64,000 nt of DNA from Mangrovimonas sp. TPBH4 (GCF_001280505.1 NZ_LBIO01000058.1:62001-126000); one strand, 5' to 3'; positions 44,032-53,650 are shown, counted from the first letter of the stretch. The notes: generated by a model not told the origin, from the sequence alone. Made by a program: numbers and translations.

Positions 44032-45010
44032 TTATAAAATTAACAATCATATGCGTGACATTTTTTGCTACCGCTTTCCTATTGTCTGGATCTACAACAG
44101 CGCTGCTGATATGGAGATAGGAAACTTCTGGAAGTTGACTAAAATGCCTTAAAACCTCCGTTACTTGTTCCATGATAATATTAGCATTCTCTTTGCTGTG
44201 ATTTACGATCTCGTAATTTACATCTAAACCAAAAGGCGCTTCCGTAACATGTTTGGTAGCCCGGCGTATTTGTTTCTTAAATTTATTCTCAAAATCTTCT
44301 GTAGAACCATATTTAACAGCTTTGATTTTACCCAACGTTTTAAGAATGATCTCTGCCGTTATTTGGGTGTTGAGTCCAAGTATGAAGTAATTTTTTAAAA
44401 AACCTTCTGCATAAGCATAACTAAATCCATTGCCACTATGCCTACCTTCTTTTTTCATAAAACCAGATTGTGGTGAAATATTTATGGAATTAAATCTAGT
44501 GTTTAGGGCAAGGGATGCTCCTTTAAGTACTCCGTAGGCGTTGTTTTGGCCTCCTCCAATTATTATGGGCTTTTTTCCAGCCTTAATGATTTGGTGAACA
44601 ACATAGGCCACTTTTTTGTCTATTAACTCCATTTTTCGCCTAGCTTTATCCATGTCCTTTTTGTTGTTTTGGTCGTAAGAAAGTAGTTTTTTTTGGATTT
44701 TTTTGAAGTCTAAATGACCAAGAATTAGAACTTTTTCAGGTGTAGTAATTGTATTACGGTTTAGATTTGTTAATTTTTTTAAAACCGCTTTCCACGTCTT
44801 AAAAGTCCCTGTTTTATTGGTGTTGGCGAAGTTTCCTAAATCTTCAGGAATACCAAAAACAACATAGTCAACGTCCAAATTAACAATATCGTCGTATATA
44901 TTTGTGAGGCTTGAAAGTAATTGGACCTGTGTTCCAAACTTGGAATCGGCTGAACCTTTTTTAGTTAGGTTTTTTAAATCTTGCTCTGTAAAAAGTATAA
45001 GTTGGTCCAT
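44015..45010 (-). CDS. arginase/formimidoylglutamase-fold protein with lost metal ligands
   Basis: Ureohydrolase-fold protein of 331 residues, of the flavobacterial formimidoylglutamase type (VFGIPEDLGNFAN, GHLDF, PIIIGGGQNNAYG, HSGNGFSYAYAEGFL). The family metal motifs are altered: GGGH/GGDH reads GGGQ (Gln155), DAHxD reads SPQSG (179-183), and DxD reads DVN (263-265). Five of the six manganese ligands are therefore replaced, which should abolish hydrolase activity. It lies near hutI but on a separate unit and is translated with a GNAT acetyltransferase. Probably a regulatory or scaffold pseudoenzyme; the frame is intact, which argues against simple decay. Confidence 0.85.
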   Translation of the reverse strand: MDQLILFTEQDLKNLTKKGSADSKFGTQVQLLSSLTNIYDDIVNLDVDYVVFGIPEDLGNFANTNKTGTFKTWKAVLKKLTNLNRNTITTPEKVLILGHLDFKKIQKKLLSYDQNNKKDMDKARRKMELIDKKVAYVVHQIIKAGKKPIIIGGGQNNAYGVLKGASLALNTRFNSINISPQSGFMKKEGRHSGNGFSYAYAEGFLKNYFILGLNTQITAEIILKTLGKIKAVKYGSTEDFENKFKKQIRRATKHVTEAPFGLDVNYEIVNHSKENANIIMEQVTEVLRHFSQLPEVSYLHISSAVVDPDNRKAVAKNVTHMIVNFINGDTN

Positions 45011-45117
45011 GTAGGATTTTTGGTTTAAAAACGTAAAAATACAGTTTTATTTATTTACTTTCGATTCGCAAAAACAATTAAGAATTAACGTTACACTCAC
45101 TAAAAAAAAGAACAATT

Positions 45118-46002
45118 ATGGAGAATACAAACAGTAAGAGTACGGGATTAAAGGTAGCCATAGGTATTTTATTGGTTCTGTTTATTGGAACTGGTTTTTA
45201 TACTTCTAAACTGTACACTGACAAAAAGCAAACCGAAGCTACGCTTATCAAGGAAAAAAATCAGGTAATGACCGATTTAACCAATATGGCAAAGCAATAT
45301 GATAAAGCCATTAGTGAAAATCAAGTTGCCAATGAAAAACTTGTAGAGCACAGAGAGCGTATCCAAGGTTTGATGGATTCATTAAAAATATCCCAAAATA
45401 GTGTGAACAGCCTATGGAGATATAAAAAGAGATATTTAGCCCTTCAGGAAGAACATGAAAGACTTTTGGTTGAAAATGATCAGTTAAAAGCTGAAAAACT
45501 ACTATTGGCGGCTTCTTTGGACAGTACGCAAGTAGAATTGGCAGAGCGCACCATGAAAACCGATTCTCTTTTGATTGAGAACACAGAGCTTGCTACGGTT
45601 ATGGCCAATGCTTCTACCTTACAAACAGTAGGATTGAAAGGTTTTGGAGTTATTGAAAGAAGCTCAGGAAAATTAATTCCAACTGAAAGAGCTCGTAGAA
45701 GTGATAAAATTAGAGTTTGTTTTACAGTTGCCAAAAACACGTTGGTTGGCGCTGGAGATAAAGAATTGTATGTACAGGTATTGGATCCACAAGACAACGT
45801 TTTGGGCGCCAATGAGCAGATTCAATTTGAAGATAAAGTGTTAAACTATAGTTTGATAAGTAAGTTTAACTATGAAAACAGAAGTTTGAATATTTGTGAG
45901 TTTGTTACTCCAAATGAGGATAACTTTGAAGAAGGACGTTATGTCGTAAATGTGTTCAATGAAAAGGAATTGATTTCTTCTACAGAATTCACACTTCAAT
46001 AA
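45118..46002 (+). CDS. membrane-anchored coiled-coil protein, function unknown
   Basis: Protein of 294 residues. One N-terminal membrane helix (LKVAIGILLVLFIGTGFYTS) is followed by a coiled coil (about residues 35-160; MTDLTNMAKQYDKAISENQVANEKL) and a beta-rich C-terminal domain (RSDKIRVCFTVAKNTLVGAG, ELYVQVLDPQDNVLGANEQI). The C-terminal domain is probably periplasmic. Homologues are widespread in Flavobacteriia and are sometimes labelled chromosome partitioning protein without basis. TACTTTCG at 45056-45063 is a possible -7 box. Confidence 0.78.
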   Translation: MENTNSKSTGLKVAIGILLVLFIGTGFYTSKLYTDKKQTEATLIKEKNQVMTDLTNMAKQYDKAISENQVANEKLVEHRERIQGLMDSLKISQNSVNSLWRYKKRYLALQEEHERLLVENDQLKAEKLLLAASLDSTQVELAERTMKTDSLLIENTELATVMANASTLQTVGLKGFGVIERSSGKLIPTERARRSDKIRVCFTVAKNTLVGAGDKELYVQVLDPQDNVLGANEQIQFEDKVLNYSLISKFNYENRSLNICEFVTPNEDNFEEGRYVVNVFNEKELISSTEFTLQ

Positions 46003-46037
46003 ACTACATTGTTTTGATTGATTGATAGATTAAGATG

Positions 46038-46071
46038 AAAAAAGCCGAAAGTTTAACTTTCGGCTTTTTTT
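46038..46071. terminator. bidirectional terminator coiled-coil gene / hutI
   Basis: aaagccgaaag at 46041-46051, loop tttaa, ctttcggcttt at 46057-46067, with A and T runs on either side, between convergent genes. Confidence 0.88.
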
Positions 46072-47308
46072 ATTTTACCAATTGACCATTTATGATGACT
46101 TGCTCAATTAAATTGTCACCAAAGGCGTAGGGTAAATATTCATATCCCGAAATAGGTTTTGTAATAATAATGTTAGCTTTTTTACCTCTACAGATACTGC
46201 CGTACATATTACTAATTCCCATAGCGTAGGCTCCATTTATCGTAGCAGCATTAATGGCTTCCTCAGGAGTCATTTTCATTTTTATACATGCCGTACTTAC
46301 AACAAAGTTCATATTGCCACTTGGTGTAGAACCTGGATTGTAATCTGTGGCTAAGGCCAAAGGTAGGCCTGCATCAATAATATCACGTGCTGGCGTGTAG
46401 GGGATGCTCAAGAAGTAGGAGCAGGAGGGCAAAGCCACCGGCATGGTGTTACTGTCCTTAAGAGCTTCGATGTCCTCTGGGGCCATCTCTTCCAGATGGT
46501 CAACAGATAGGGCATTGTATTTGACCCCTAAGGCGACCCCACCGAAAGCATTAAATTGGTTGACGTGTATTTTAGGAATTAGGTCGTGTTCGATACCCGC
46601 TTTTAAGATACGTTCAGTATCCTCTAAAGAGAAATAGCCCTGTTCGCAAAATACATCTATATATTCCGCTAAGCGATCCTTGGCAGCTTCAGGAATCATT
46701 TCGTTAACCACCAAATCCACGTAACTCTGTTTGTCGTTTTTGTATTCTAGAGGAACGGCGTGAGCTCCTAAAAGGGTAGGTTTAATGTAGGCTTGAGACT
46801 CTTTTTTCAACCGTCTGATAACGCGAAGCATTTTAAGTTCGGCGGGAACTGTCAACCCGTAGCCAGATTTTATTTCAACGGCACCCGTTCCAAGTTTAAT
46901 CACCTTGTTGAGACGTTCCAAAGATTGCTTATAAAGTTCCTCTTCGCTCGTGTTTTGCAATTTTTCAGCAGAATTTAAAATTCCGCCACCTCGACTTGCA
47001 ATTTCTTCATAGCTCAGGCCATTGATGCGATCTACAAATTCTTTAGAACGATTGCCCGCGTACACGATATGTGTGTGGGAGTCGCACCAAGAAGGCATTA
47101 CTATTTTACCAGTGGCATCAATCACCTCTTCTGCATAGAGGTCTTCACAATCTTCCATGGGGCCAAATTCCACAATGGTGTCATGTTCAATAAGCAAATA
47201 GGCGTTTTTTAGGGTTGGAAGGACTTTCATATCCTTACCTTTTACAATGGTTACATTGGTTTCTCGAACCTGAACCAATTCCTTAATGTTTTTAATAAGT
47301 ATGGACAA
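46070..47308 (-). CDS. hutI: imidazolonepropionase
   Basis: Third enzyme of histidine degradation, hydrolysing imidazolone-5-propionate to N-formimino-glutamate; 412 residues, amidohydrolase superfamily. Metal site HTHIVYAGNR, then GGGILNSAEKLQ, ALATDYNPGS and HVNQFNAFGG are family signatures. The apparent start is TTG at 47308 (Met-Ser-Ile-Leu-Ile-Lys); the next Met is more than 25 residues in and would cut off conserved sequence. The next hut step would normally be done by a formimidoylglutamase, but the only arginase-fold gene near (44015) seems inactive. Confidence 0.93.
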   Translation of the reverse strand: MSILIKNIKELVQVRETNVTIVKGKDMKVLPTLKNAYLLIEHDTIVEFGPMEDCEDLYAEEVIDATGKIVMPSWCDSHTHIVYAGNRSKEFVDRINGLSYEEIASRGGGILNSAEKLQNTSEEELYKQSLERLNKVIKLGTGAVEIKSGYGLTVPAELKMLRVIRRLKKESQAYIKPTLLGAHAVPLEYKNDKQSYVDLVVNEMIPEAAKDRLAEYIDVFCEQGYFSLEDTERILKAGIEHDLIPKIHVNQFNAFGGVALGVKYNALSVDHLEEMAPEDIEALKDSNTMPVALPSCSYFLSIPYTPARDIIDAGLPLALATDYNPGSTPSGNMNFVVSTACIKMKMTPEEAINAATINGAYAMGISNMYGSICRGKKANIIITKPISGYEYLPYAFGDNLIEQVIINGQLVK

Positions 47309-47346
47309 AACGAAGTATTTTTTTCAAATTTCTTTAATTTTTTGTT

Positions 47347-47380
47347 AAAAAAAAAGCGCCAACATCAATTGTCGGCGTTT
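47347..47380 (-). terminator. fumC terminator
   Basis: cgccaac at 47357-47363 pairs with gtcggcg at 47371-47377 (one mismatch); nine A on the left give a T run on the minus strand. Confidence 0.8.
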
Positions 47381-47426
47381 TCTTTTGATATCATGATATT
47401 TATCAGTTTTTGAATATCACAGCCAA

Positions 47427-48824
47427 TTATTTGATACTTCCAATCATATCTTCTGGTTTCACCCAAGCATCGTAGTCTTCGGCTGTTACATACCCTAAAT
47501 TAATGGCTTCTTCTTTTAAGGTAGTGCCATTTTTATGGGCAGTATTTGCTATTTCAGCAGCTTTATAGTAGCCAATTTTGGTGTTCAACGCCGTTACCAA
47601 CATTAAGGAGTTGTTTAATAATTCCTTGATTACAGCGTGGTTTGGTTCGATACCAGACGCGCAGTGCTCTTCAAAACTTACGCAGGCATCACCCAAAAGT
47701 TGGGCAGATTGCAGTACGTTGGCAGCCATCATTGGTTTAAATACGTTCAATTCGTAGTGTCCTTGCGTACCTCCAACACTTACTGCAACATCATTACCCA
47801 TTACTTGGGAACAAACCATCGTTAGCGCTTCACATTGTGTTGGGTTTACTTTTCCTGGCATGATTGAACTTCCTGGCTCGTTGGCAGGGATGATGATTTC
47901 TCCAATTCCTGAACGCGGTCCAGAAGCCATCATTCTAATATCGTTGGCAATTTTATTTAGGGAAACCGCTAATTGTTTTAAAGCACCGTGGGTTTCTACC
48001 AAGGCATCGTGAGCAGCTAAAGCTTCAAATTTGTTGTGAGCTGATACGAAAGGCTGCTCTGTGAATTTTGCAATGTATTCGGCAACCAATTCAGCATACC
48101 CTTTAGGAGTGTTTAGACCTGTTCCAACAGCGGTTCCACCAAGAGCTAATTCAGCTAAATGTGGCAAAGTGTTTTCCAAAGCTTTTAAGCCGTGGTCTAA
48201 TTGTGAAACATAACCAGAAAACTCTTGACCTAAAGTTAGGGGAGTCGCATCCATAAGGTGGGTTCTACCTATTTTTACCACATCTTTAAAGGCCAATGAT
48301 TTTTCGTGAAGTGTGTTACGTAATTTAATCACACCGTGAATGGTGTTTTCTACAATTTTCTTGTAGATAGCAATATGCATTCCCGTAGGGAACGTATCAT
48401 TGGAAGATTGCGACTTGTTTACGTCATCGTTAGGTTGAATGGTTTTTTCGCCTTCTCCAATAACTTTTCCTGAAATTTGGTGGGCTCGATTGGCAATAAC
48501 CTCATTAACGTTCATGTTACTTTGGGTGCCAGATCCTGTTTGCCAGATTACCAATGGAAATTGGTCATCATGTTTTCCTTCTAGAATTTCATCACATACT
48601 TGAGCAATTAAGTCCCTTTTTTCTTCAGAAAGTACCTCAAGATCACAATTGGTATAGGCCGCCGCTTTTTTCAAGTAGGCAAATCCATAAACGATTTCCA
48701 ATGGCATCGAAGCAGGAGCTCCAATTTTAAAGTTGTTTCTTGAACGCTCGGTTTGTGCACCCCATAGTTTGTCTGCAGGTACTTGTACCTCTCCCATGGT
48801 GTCTTTTTCTATTCTATAATTCAT
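47427..48824 (-). CDS. fumC: class II fumarate hydratase
   Basis: TCA-cycle enzyme converting fumarate to malate, 465 residues. [15 protein letters not shown] is the catalytic signature loop of the fumarase/aspartase superfamily, with [18 protein letters not shown] and [20 protein letters not shown] as the other two conserved regions forming the active site. Length is normal for FumC. On the minus strand TAAATTTG at 48859-48852 is a plausible -7 box about 28 bases before the ATG. Confidence 0.95.
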   Translation of the reverse strand: MNYRIEKDTMGEVQVPADKLWGAQTERSRNNFKIGAPASMPLEIVYGFAYLKKAAAYTNCDLEVLSEEKRDLIAQVCDEILEGKHDDQFPLVIWQTGSGTQSNMNVNEVIANRAHQISGKVIGEGEKTIQPNDDVNKSQSSNDTFPTGMHIAIYKKIVENTIHGVIKLRNTLHEKSLAFKDVVKIGRTHLMDATPLTLGQEFSGYVSQLDHGLKALENTLPHLAELALGGTAVGTGLNTPKGYAELVAEYIAKFTEQPFVSAHNKFEALAAHDALVETHGALKQLAVSLNKIANDIRMMASGPRSGIGEIIIPANEPGSSIMPGKVNPTQCEALTMVCSQVMGNDVAVSVGGTQGHYELNVFKPMMAANVLQSAQLLGDACVSFEEHCASGIEPNHAVIKELLNNSLMLVTALNTKIGYYKAAEIANTAHKNGTTLKEEAINLGYVTAEDYDAWVKPEDMIGSIK

Positions 48825-48851
48825 GATGATTAGGATTTTGATTTAAAAACA

Positions 48852-48859
48852 CAAATTTA
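48852..48859 (-). promoter_or_regulatory. -7 box for fumC
   Basis: Minus-strand TAAATTTG matches TAnnTTTG, 28 bases before the fumC ATG. No TTG at the usual upstream distance was seen. The rest of the 280-base gap to the peroxiredoxin gene shows nothing I recognise. Confidence 0.45.
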
Positions 48860-49104
48860 AGTCATTTGAAGATGAATAAATAATGATTCCACAATAATTG
48901 ACAGGCATTTTCGATATGAAATTTGAATAGTAAACCCAATGAAAATTCCTAGTATTTATAGTACATAAAAAATGATTGAAAGATAGTTGTTTGGCGATTT
49001 TAAGGTGTTGAAATTAAGATGAATAAAAAGTGATGTTTGTGTTAACTGTTTCGTTTTCAATGGCTTTATTGTTACCTTTAGATAGGAATTAAAATTTAGT
49101 TATT

Positions 49105-49746
49105 ATGGCAGCAATACGATTAGGAGATGAAGCACCCAACTTTACGGCGCAATCATCCGAAGGAGACATCAATTTTCATGAATGGTTAGGGGATAGTTGG
49201 GGGATTTTATTTTCCCATCCAGCCGATTATACACCCGTGTGTACCACCGAATTAGGAACCGTAGCAAAGTATAAGAAGGAATTTGACAAGCGAAACGTTA
49301 AAGTCGTGGCTTTGAGCGTAGATGGACTGGAATCCCACAAGGGGTGGATTGATGACATTAACGAAACACAAAACACCATAGTCAACTTTCCTATTATAGC
49401 CGATGAAGATCGAAAGGTATCTGAACTTTATGATATGATACATCCCAATGCCAGTGAAAAATTTACAGTAAGATCAGTGTTTGTGATCGATCCCGATAAA
49501 AAAGTAAAACTCATTATTACGTATCCAGCGTCTACAGGTAGAAATTTTGACGAGCTTTTGCGGGTGATAGATTCCTTGCAACTTACGGCCTATCATAAAT
49601 TGGCAACACCAGCCAATTGGCAAGCAGGGGAAGATTGTGTGATTTCACCTTCGGTAACTACAGAAGAAATTGCCGAATTGTTCCCAAAGGGTTATACCGA
49701 AGTGAAGCCCTATTTACGTATCACACCACAGCCAAACCTTAATTAA
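49105..49746 (+). CDS. 1-Cys peroxiredoxin (Prx6 type)
   Basis: Thiol peroxidase of 213 residues that reduces hydrogen peroxide and alkyl peroxides. The peroxidatic Cys46 lies in HPADYTPVCTTELG, with VVALSVDGLESHKGW and the long C-terminal dimerisation domain (TAYHKLATPANWQAGEDCVISPSV) characteristic of the Prx6/AhpC-long branch. The first gene of a close group with a VOC and a SRPBCC protein (gaps of 20 and 9 bases). Confidence 0.93.
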   Translation: MAAIRLGDEAPNFTAQSSEGDINFHEWLGDSWGILFSHPADYTPVCTTELGTVAKYKKEFDKRNVKVVALSVDGLESHKGWIDDINETQNTIVNFPIIADEDRKVSELYDMIHPNASEKFTVRSVFVIDPDKKVKLIITYPASTGRNFDELLRVIDSLQLTAYHKLATPANWQAGEDCVISPSVTTEEIAELFPKGYTEVKPYLRITPQPNLN

Positions 49747-49766
49747 GGTGAAATAGTTTTGAAATT

Positions 49767-50201
49767 ATGGCAACTATAAATCCTTATTTGACCTTCAACG
49801 GAAATTGCGAAGCGGCATTTAACTTTTACAAGTCGGTTTTTGGCGGGGAGTTTGTGTATTTGGGAAGGTTTAACGAAATTCCACCAGGGGAAGCTGGGCC
49901 TGGTATTCCCGAAGCGTATCAGGACAAGATCATGCATGTTTCCCTACCTATTGGAAAACATACCATATTAATGGGAAGTGATAACCATCCTGCTTATGGC
50001 AAAGTAAGCTTTGGGCAGAACATCAATATTTCCATCTCGGCAGACACCAAAGATGAAGCAGATAAACTGTTTACTGGCCTTTCGGAAAAAGGGCAGGTCA
50101 CCATGCCGTTAGCCGATGTATTTTGGGGTGACTATTTTGGAATGTTGTTGGATCAATTTGGAGTAATGTGGATGGTGAGTTATAATACAAACACTAAATA
50201 A
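49767..50201 (+). CDS. VOC family protein (PhnB/glyoxalase-like)
   Basis: Protein of 144 residues with two beta-alpha-beta-beta-beta units of the vicinal-oxygen-chelate fold. INPYLTFNGNCEAAFNFYKSVFGGEF and FWGDYFGMLLDQFGVMWMVSY are typical of the PhnB-like branch. These proteins are often non-enzymatic or have unknown reactions. It probably shares a transcript with the peroxiredoxin gene. Confidence 0.88.
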   Translation: MATINPYLTFNGNCEAAFNFYKSVFGGEFVYLGRFNEIPPGEAGPGIPEAYQDKIMHVSLPIGKHTILMGSDNHPAYGKVSFGQNINISISADTKDEADKLFTGLSEKGQVTMPLADVFWGDYFGMLLDQFGVMWMVSYNTNTK

Positions 50202-50210
50202 TTTAAAAAA

Positions 50211-50651
50211 ATGTTACAAACATTAGAGTTTTCTACCACAATTGAAGCACCGAAGGAAAAGGTTTGGAATGCCCTTTGGGAAGATCAAAATTACAGAAAT
50301 TGGACCAAAGTGTTTACTGAGGGCTCACATTTTGAGACCGATTGGAAAGAAGGGAGCAGGATTTTGTTTCTGGACGCAAAAGGAGAGGGGATGTTCAGTA
50401 AAATTGATAAAATGGTTCTTAATAAATTGATGGCATTTGAACATTTGGGAATGTTCAAGGATGGCAAAGAACAGCCTCTGGATGAACAAACAAAGGCTTG
50501 GGCCGGTGCTAAAGAAATTTATTCATTGACTGAAAATAATGGCAAAACTGTATTAGAAGTCAAACTGGATACGGTAGCAGGGTTTGATGGATATTTTAAT
50601 GAGTCGTTTCCAAAAGCCTTGAAAAAAGTAAAGGAATTATCTGAAAATTAA
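50211..50651 (+). CDS. SRPBCC (AHSA1-like) domain protein
   Basis: START-like lipid/hydrophobic-ligand-binding fold, 146 residues: EFSTTIEAPKEKVWNALWEDQNYRNWTKVF at the start, DWKEGSRILFLDAKGEGMFSKI in the sheet and a long C-terminal helix (NESFPKALKKVKELSE). VOC and SRPBCC genes are a frequent pair in bacteria; the joint role is unknown. Last gene of the peroxiredoxin group. Confidence 0.87.
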   Translation: MLQTLEFSTTIEAPKEKVWNALWEDQNYRNWTKVFTEGSHFETDWKEGSRILFLDAKGEGMFSKIDKMVLNKLMAFEHLGMFKDGKEQPLDEQTKAWAGAKEIYSLTENNGKTVLEVKLDTVAGFDGYFNESFPKALKKVKELSEN

Positions 50652-50811
50652 AATTTATCAAGAATTTTATATCGGAGTGATTTTGTAATTGATCAAATGA
50701 AAATCAGGTATAAAATATTCATTCCAAAGCTGTTAAAAACAGGTTGTTTTCTTGTGGATTCGGTAGCATGAGAACATTCCTAATAATATGTTAATAAAAT
50801 TCAGTCACTTA

Positions 50812-50842
50812 TTGTAAAACAAAACACTTTGTGTTATCTTTG
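50812..50842 (+). promoter_or_regulatory. promoter for the 58-residue membrane protein
   Basis: TTG at 50812-50814, 20-base spacer and TATCTTTG at 50835-50842, an exact match to the Bacteroidota consensus. The start of transcription would be near 50849, 18 bases before the ATG. Confidence 0.68.
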
Positions 50843-50866
50843 CGGAAGTTATAAAAAAGACACCAC

Positions 50867-51043
50867 ATGTTTGAGTTTGATCAGTATTTAGGATTTTTAG
50901 CATTTTTAACCATTTTGACTATTGGATTCTGGTTAATGATATTTTTATTGACGTTTGTAATTCCTTATTGGATTGGAGGAGCTTTAATGGAACGTCTTAA
51001 AGAAATGAGAGAAGAAAAAAAGGCAAGTCGCGCTAACAGTTAA
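50867..51043 (+). CDS. 58-residue single-pass membrane protein
   Basis: Small gene read directly from the sequence: ATG at 50867, stop TAA at 51041. The product begins MFEFDQYLGFLAFLTILTIG, has one long hydrophobic segment (about residues 8-38, possibly two tight helices around the Pro in VIPYWIGG) and a charged C-terminus rich in Glu, Arg and Lys ending KASRANS. It has its own strong promoter and is followed by a terminator, so it forms a single-gene unit. I do not recognise it. Confidence 0.75.
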   Translation: MFEFDQYLGFLAFLTILTIGFWLMIFLLTFVIPYWIGGALMERLKEMREEKKASRANS

Positions 51044-51068
51044 TCTGCGATTGTTTTTTTTTACAATA

Positions 51069-51102
51069 TAAAAAAGGAAGCCATTCGGCTTCCTTTTTCT
51101 TT
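51069..51102. terminator. bidirectional terminator small protein / receptor
   Basis: aaaggaagcc at 51073-51082, loop attc, ggcttccttt at 51087-51096, flanked by A and T runs, between convergent genes. Confidence 0.87.
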
Positions 51103-51119
51103 TGTATCTATTGGAGACA

Positions 51120-53648
51120 TTATCCTTGAAACTCCATATCATCTCCACCGCCACCATTGTTTTGTCTTGATTGACGTTGTTTTTGCTGATTAAAACGGTA
51201 TATAAATGATAGAGTGATAGAACGTTGACGCCACTGGTTTTCACTATATCGAGTAAAAAAATCAGTTGTTGTTAAGGAGGTTCTTTTACGAGAATTAAAT
51301 ACGTCACGTACATTTAGTGAAATGGTAGCATTATCTTTTATAATCTCTTTACTAAACGCTAGATCCATGGAAAAGATACCATCTGTATCACTTTGTGCAT
51401 CTTGTACAGATCCTCTGTAATGGGCATTGGTTTGCCAATCAATTTTATAAGGTAAGGTAACTTTAGAACTAAATCTTGCAAACCAACTGTTGTTTTTGGC
51501 GCTATAGTCTACCCCATTAAATTCACCATCCGTATTAAATTGGAAAAAGTTAAAACTGGTGTTTAGGCGCAACCATTTTTGTGGATTGTACATAATTCCA
51601 AATTCTCCACCGGTTCTTGTATTTGTTGAAAGGTTCACAGGAATGGTTCTAATAATGTCGATACCATCACTTGTTTGCTGTCCTGTATTTTCCTCTACAA
51701 ATTCAAAAGAATCAGTTTCATGTTGGTAATATACCGAAGCGGTAAAGGTTAATTTATCCCAACGTCTCAAATATCCTAAATCGAAAGCACTTGCAAAAGC
51801 TGGCTGAAGGTTGGGGTTTCCTTGGAACACATTGGTACGACTCGATCTACTAGGGAACGGATTGATAAACCATCCTCTAGGCCTGTTGATTCTTCGGTTA
51901 TATCCGAATGAAATATTTTCCTCAGAATCTGTAGCATCTCCCGATAAATTGTAAATAAGGTTTAGAGTAGGGAATAAACCTAAATAGTTGTTGTCAAATT
52001 TGGTTTGGATAGGGAAACCATACGCGTCATTCAATTCTTGGTCTGTTAACTCCGAATCGATATCTCCCTTAAGCTGGGTATGTTCCAAACGTAATCCTAG
52101 CAAGAAGGAAAATTGACCGAATTTGGTCCCATACTGCGTGTAAAGTGCATTTACATTTTCAGTATAATCAAAAACGTTAGTCAAAGTATCGTTAACAATA
52201 TAATTACCATTGGAAATATCTTCCTGTTCCAATACGTAATCGGTAACTTCATTTTCTAAATTACTTCTGAATCCCGCTTCAAAACGGCTGTCTTCTCCAA
52301 TTGGCAATACATAATCTGCTTGGATTAGGAATTCGTTTTGGGTTTCCTTGGTAAAAACTTGCTCTGACTGAAATGGGGCAGGATCGACTTGATTTGTAAA
52401 ATCGTAATCCTCATTAATAAAGGTGTATTGATCCTCCTTATCGTTTTCATATTGAAAGTCCACGCTCAATTGGTGGCCTTCGTCATTAAATTTGTTGATA
52501 TAATTTAAAGACACCTGGTAGCTATTGTCGTCCTCGGTTTGCTTTTCACGTCGTAAAGTTTCTTCAACCACAATATTGTTGTTGTTATAGCGCTCACTAA
52601 TATTTTTGGAAAGATCTGCATCTTCTCCATATCTATAAAACAAACTGGCGGTTAAAGATGATTTCTTTGTAAGGAAGTATTCTATCCCCATATTACCGTT
52701 GTAGTTTCTGTTTAAGCGTTCAACTTCTTGGTCCTCTCGAACACGACGAAATTCAGGTTCAATGATTTCTCCATCCTCTTCTCGATCATTGTATGTCACA
52801 TCCCTAAAACTGGTTCTAGGAGCGTCAAAGTAACGCCAACCTATATTGGAGAACAAATTGAATTTTTCAGTTCGGTAATTTAAATTGGCAGTTAATCCAA
52901 CATTATCGGGATACCCTAAATTAAAGTTTACGGAGCCGTTAAAACCAAGGGTTTCCTTTTGGCGTAAAATGATGTTCAAAATCCCGGCAGTTCCTTCGGC
53001 ATCATAGCGGGCAGAAGGGGAGGTAATCACTTCCACTCGCTCAATGGCCTCGGCTGGCAACTGACTTAAAATATTGGAGTCTCCAAAACCGGCCATGGCA
53101 GAAGGTTTTCCATTAATTAAAATACGGACGTTCTCATTTCCACGTAGGCTAATGGCGCCTTCGGTATCTACAGAAACAGAGGGGACGTTGTTTAAAGCGT
53201 CGCTTACGGTACCACCGGCAGTAGTGATATCTTTTCCAATATTATAGATTTTTTTATCCAGTTTAATTTCAACAGACGTACGTTCGGCAATAACTTCTAC
53301 TTCGTTTAAGGATTCTACATCCAATGCTAAATTGATGGTACCCAAATTAGTATCTTGGGTTAAATTTCTGTTTTCAAAAGTTTTTGTTTTATAGGAAATG
53401 TATTCAACTGAAACGTTGTACATGCCAATAGGCACTTTAATAGAGAAATTACCTTCTTCATCCGTAATACCTCCTGTTGTGATTTTATTTTCGGATTTAC
53501 TGAAAAAAGACACGGTGGCATACTCCAAAGGAAGGTTCACATCGGTATCCATAACCTTTCCTGTTACTAAAACCTCCTTGCTCTTTTGCCCGTAAATATT
53601 GTTGCTTAAGCAAATTAATGTAATAAGTGTTGTTAATAAATGCTTCAT
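51120..53648 (-). CDS. TonB-dependent receptor-like outer-membrane barrel protein
   Basis: Outer-membrane protein of 842 residues: signal peptide (LLTTLITLICLSNNIYG), carboxypeptidase-D regulatory-like domain (VLVTGKVMDTDVNLPLEYATV), plug (DALNNVPSVSVDTEGAISLRG, then VRILINGKPSAM), and a large barrel of the OMP_b-brl_3 type (LEHTQLKGDI, NLQPAFASAFDLGYLRRWDK). After the barrel it ends in a Gln/Arg then Gly/Asp-rich tail (QSRQNNGGGGDDMEFQG) instead of a terminal strand Phe. It is two bases downstream of the stop of a small secreted-protein gene. The ligand is unknown. Confidence 0.88.
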   Translation of the reverse strand: MKHLLTTLITLICLSNNIYGQKSKEVLVTGKVMDTDVNLPLEYATVSFFSKSENKITTGGITDEEGNFSIKVPIGMYNVSVEYISYKTKTFENRNLTQDTNLGTINLALDVESLNEVEVIAERTSVEIKLDKKIYNIGKDITTAGGTVSDALNNVPSVSVDTEGAISLRGNENVRILINGKPSAMAGFGDSNILSQLPAEAIERVEVITSPSARYDAEGTAGILNIILRQKETLGFNGSVNFNLGYPDNVGLTANLNYRTEKFNLFSNIGWRYFDAPRTSFRDVTYNDREEDGEIIEPEFRRVREDQEVERLNRNYNGNMGIEYFLTKKSSLTASLFYRYGEDADLSKNISERYNNNNIVVEETLRREKQTEDDNSYQVSLNYINKFNDEGHQLSVDFQYENDKEDQYTFINEDYDFTNQVDPAPFQSEQVFTKETQNEFLIQADYVLPIGEDSRFEAGFRSNLENEVTDYVLEQEDISNGNYIVNDTLTNVFDYTENVNALYTQYGTKFGQFSFLLGLRLEHTQLKGDIDSELTDQELNDAYGFPIQTKFDNNYLGLFPTLNLIYNLSGDATDSEENISFGYNRRINRPRGWFINPFPSRSSRTNVFQGNPNLQPAFASAFDLGYLRRWDKLTFTASVYYQHETDSFEFVEENTGQQTSDGIDIIRTIPVNLSTNTRTGGEFGIMYNPQKWLRLNTSFNFFQFNTDGEFNGVDYSAKNNSWFARFSSKVTLPYKIDWQTNAHYRGSVQDAQSDTDGIFSMDLAFSKEIIKDNATISLNVRDVFNSRKRTSLTTTDFFTRYSENQWRQRSITLSFIYRFNQQKQRQSRQNNGGGGDDMEFQG

Positions 53649-53650
53649 TT

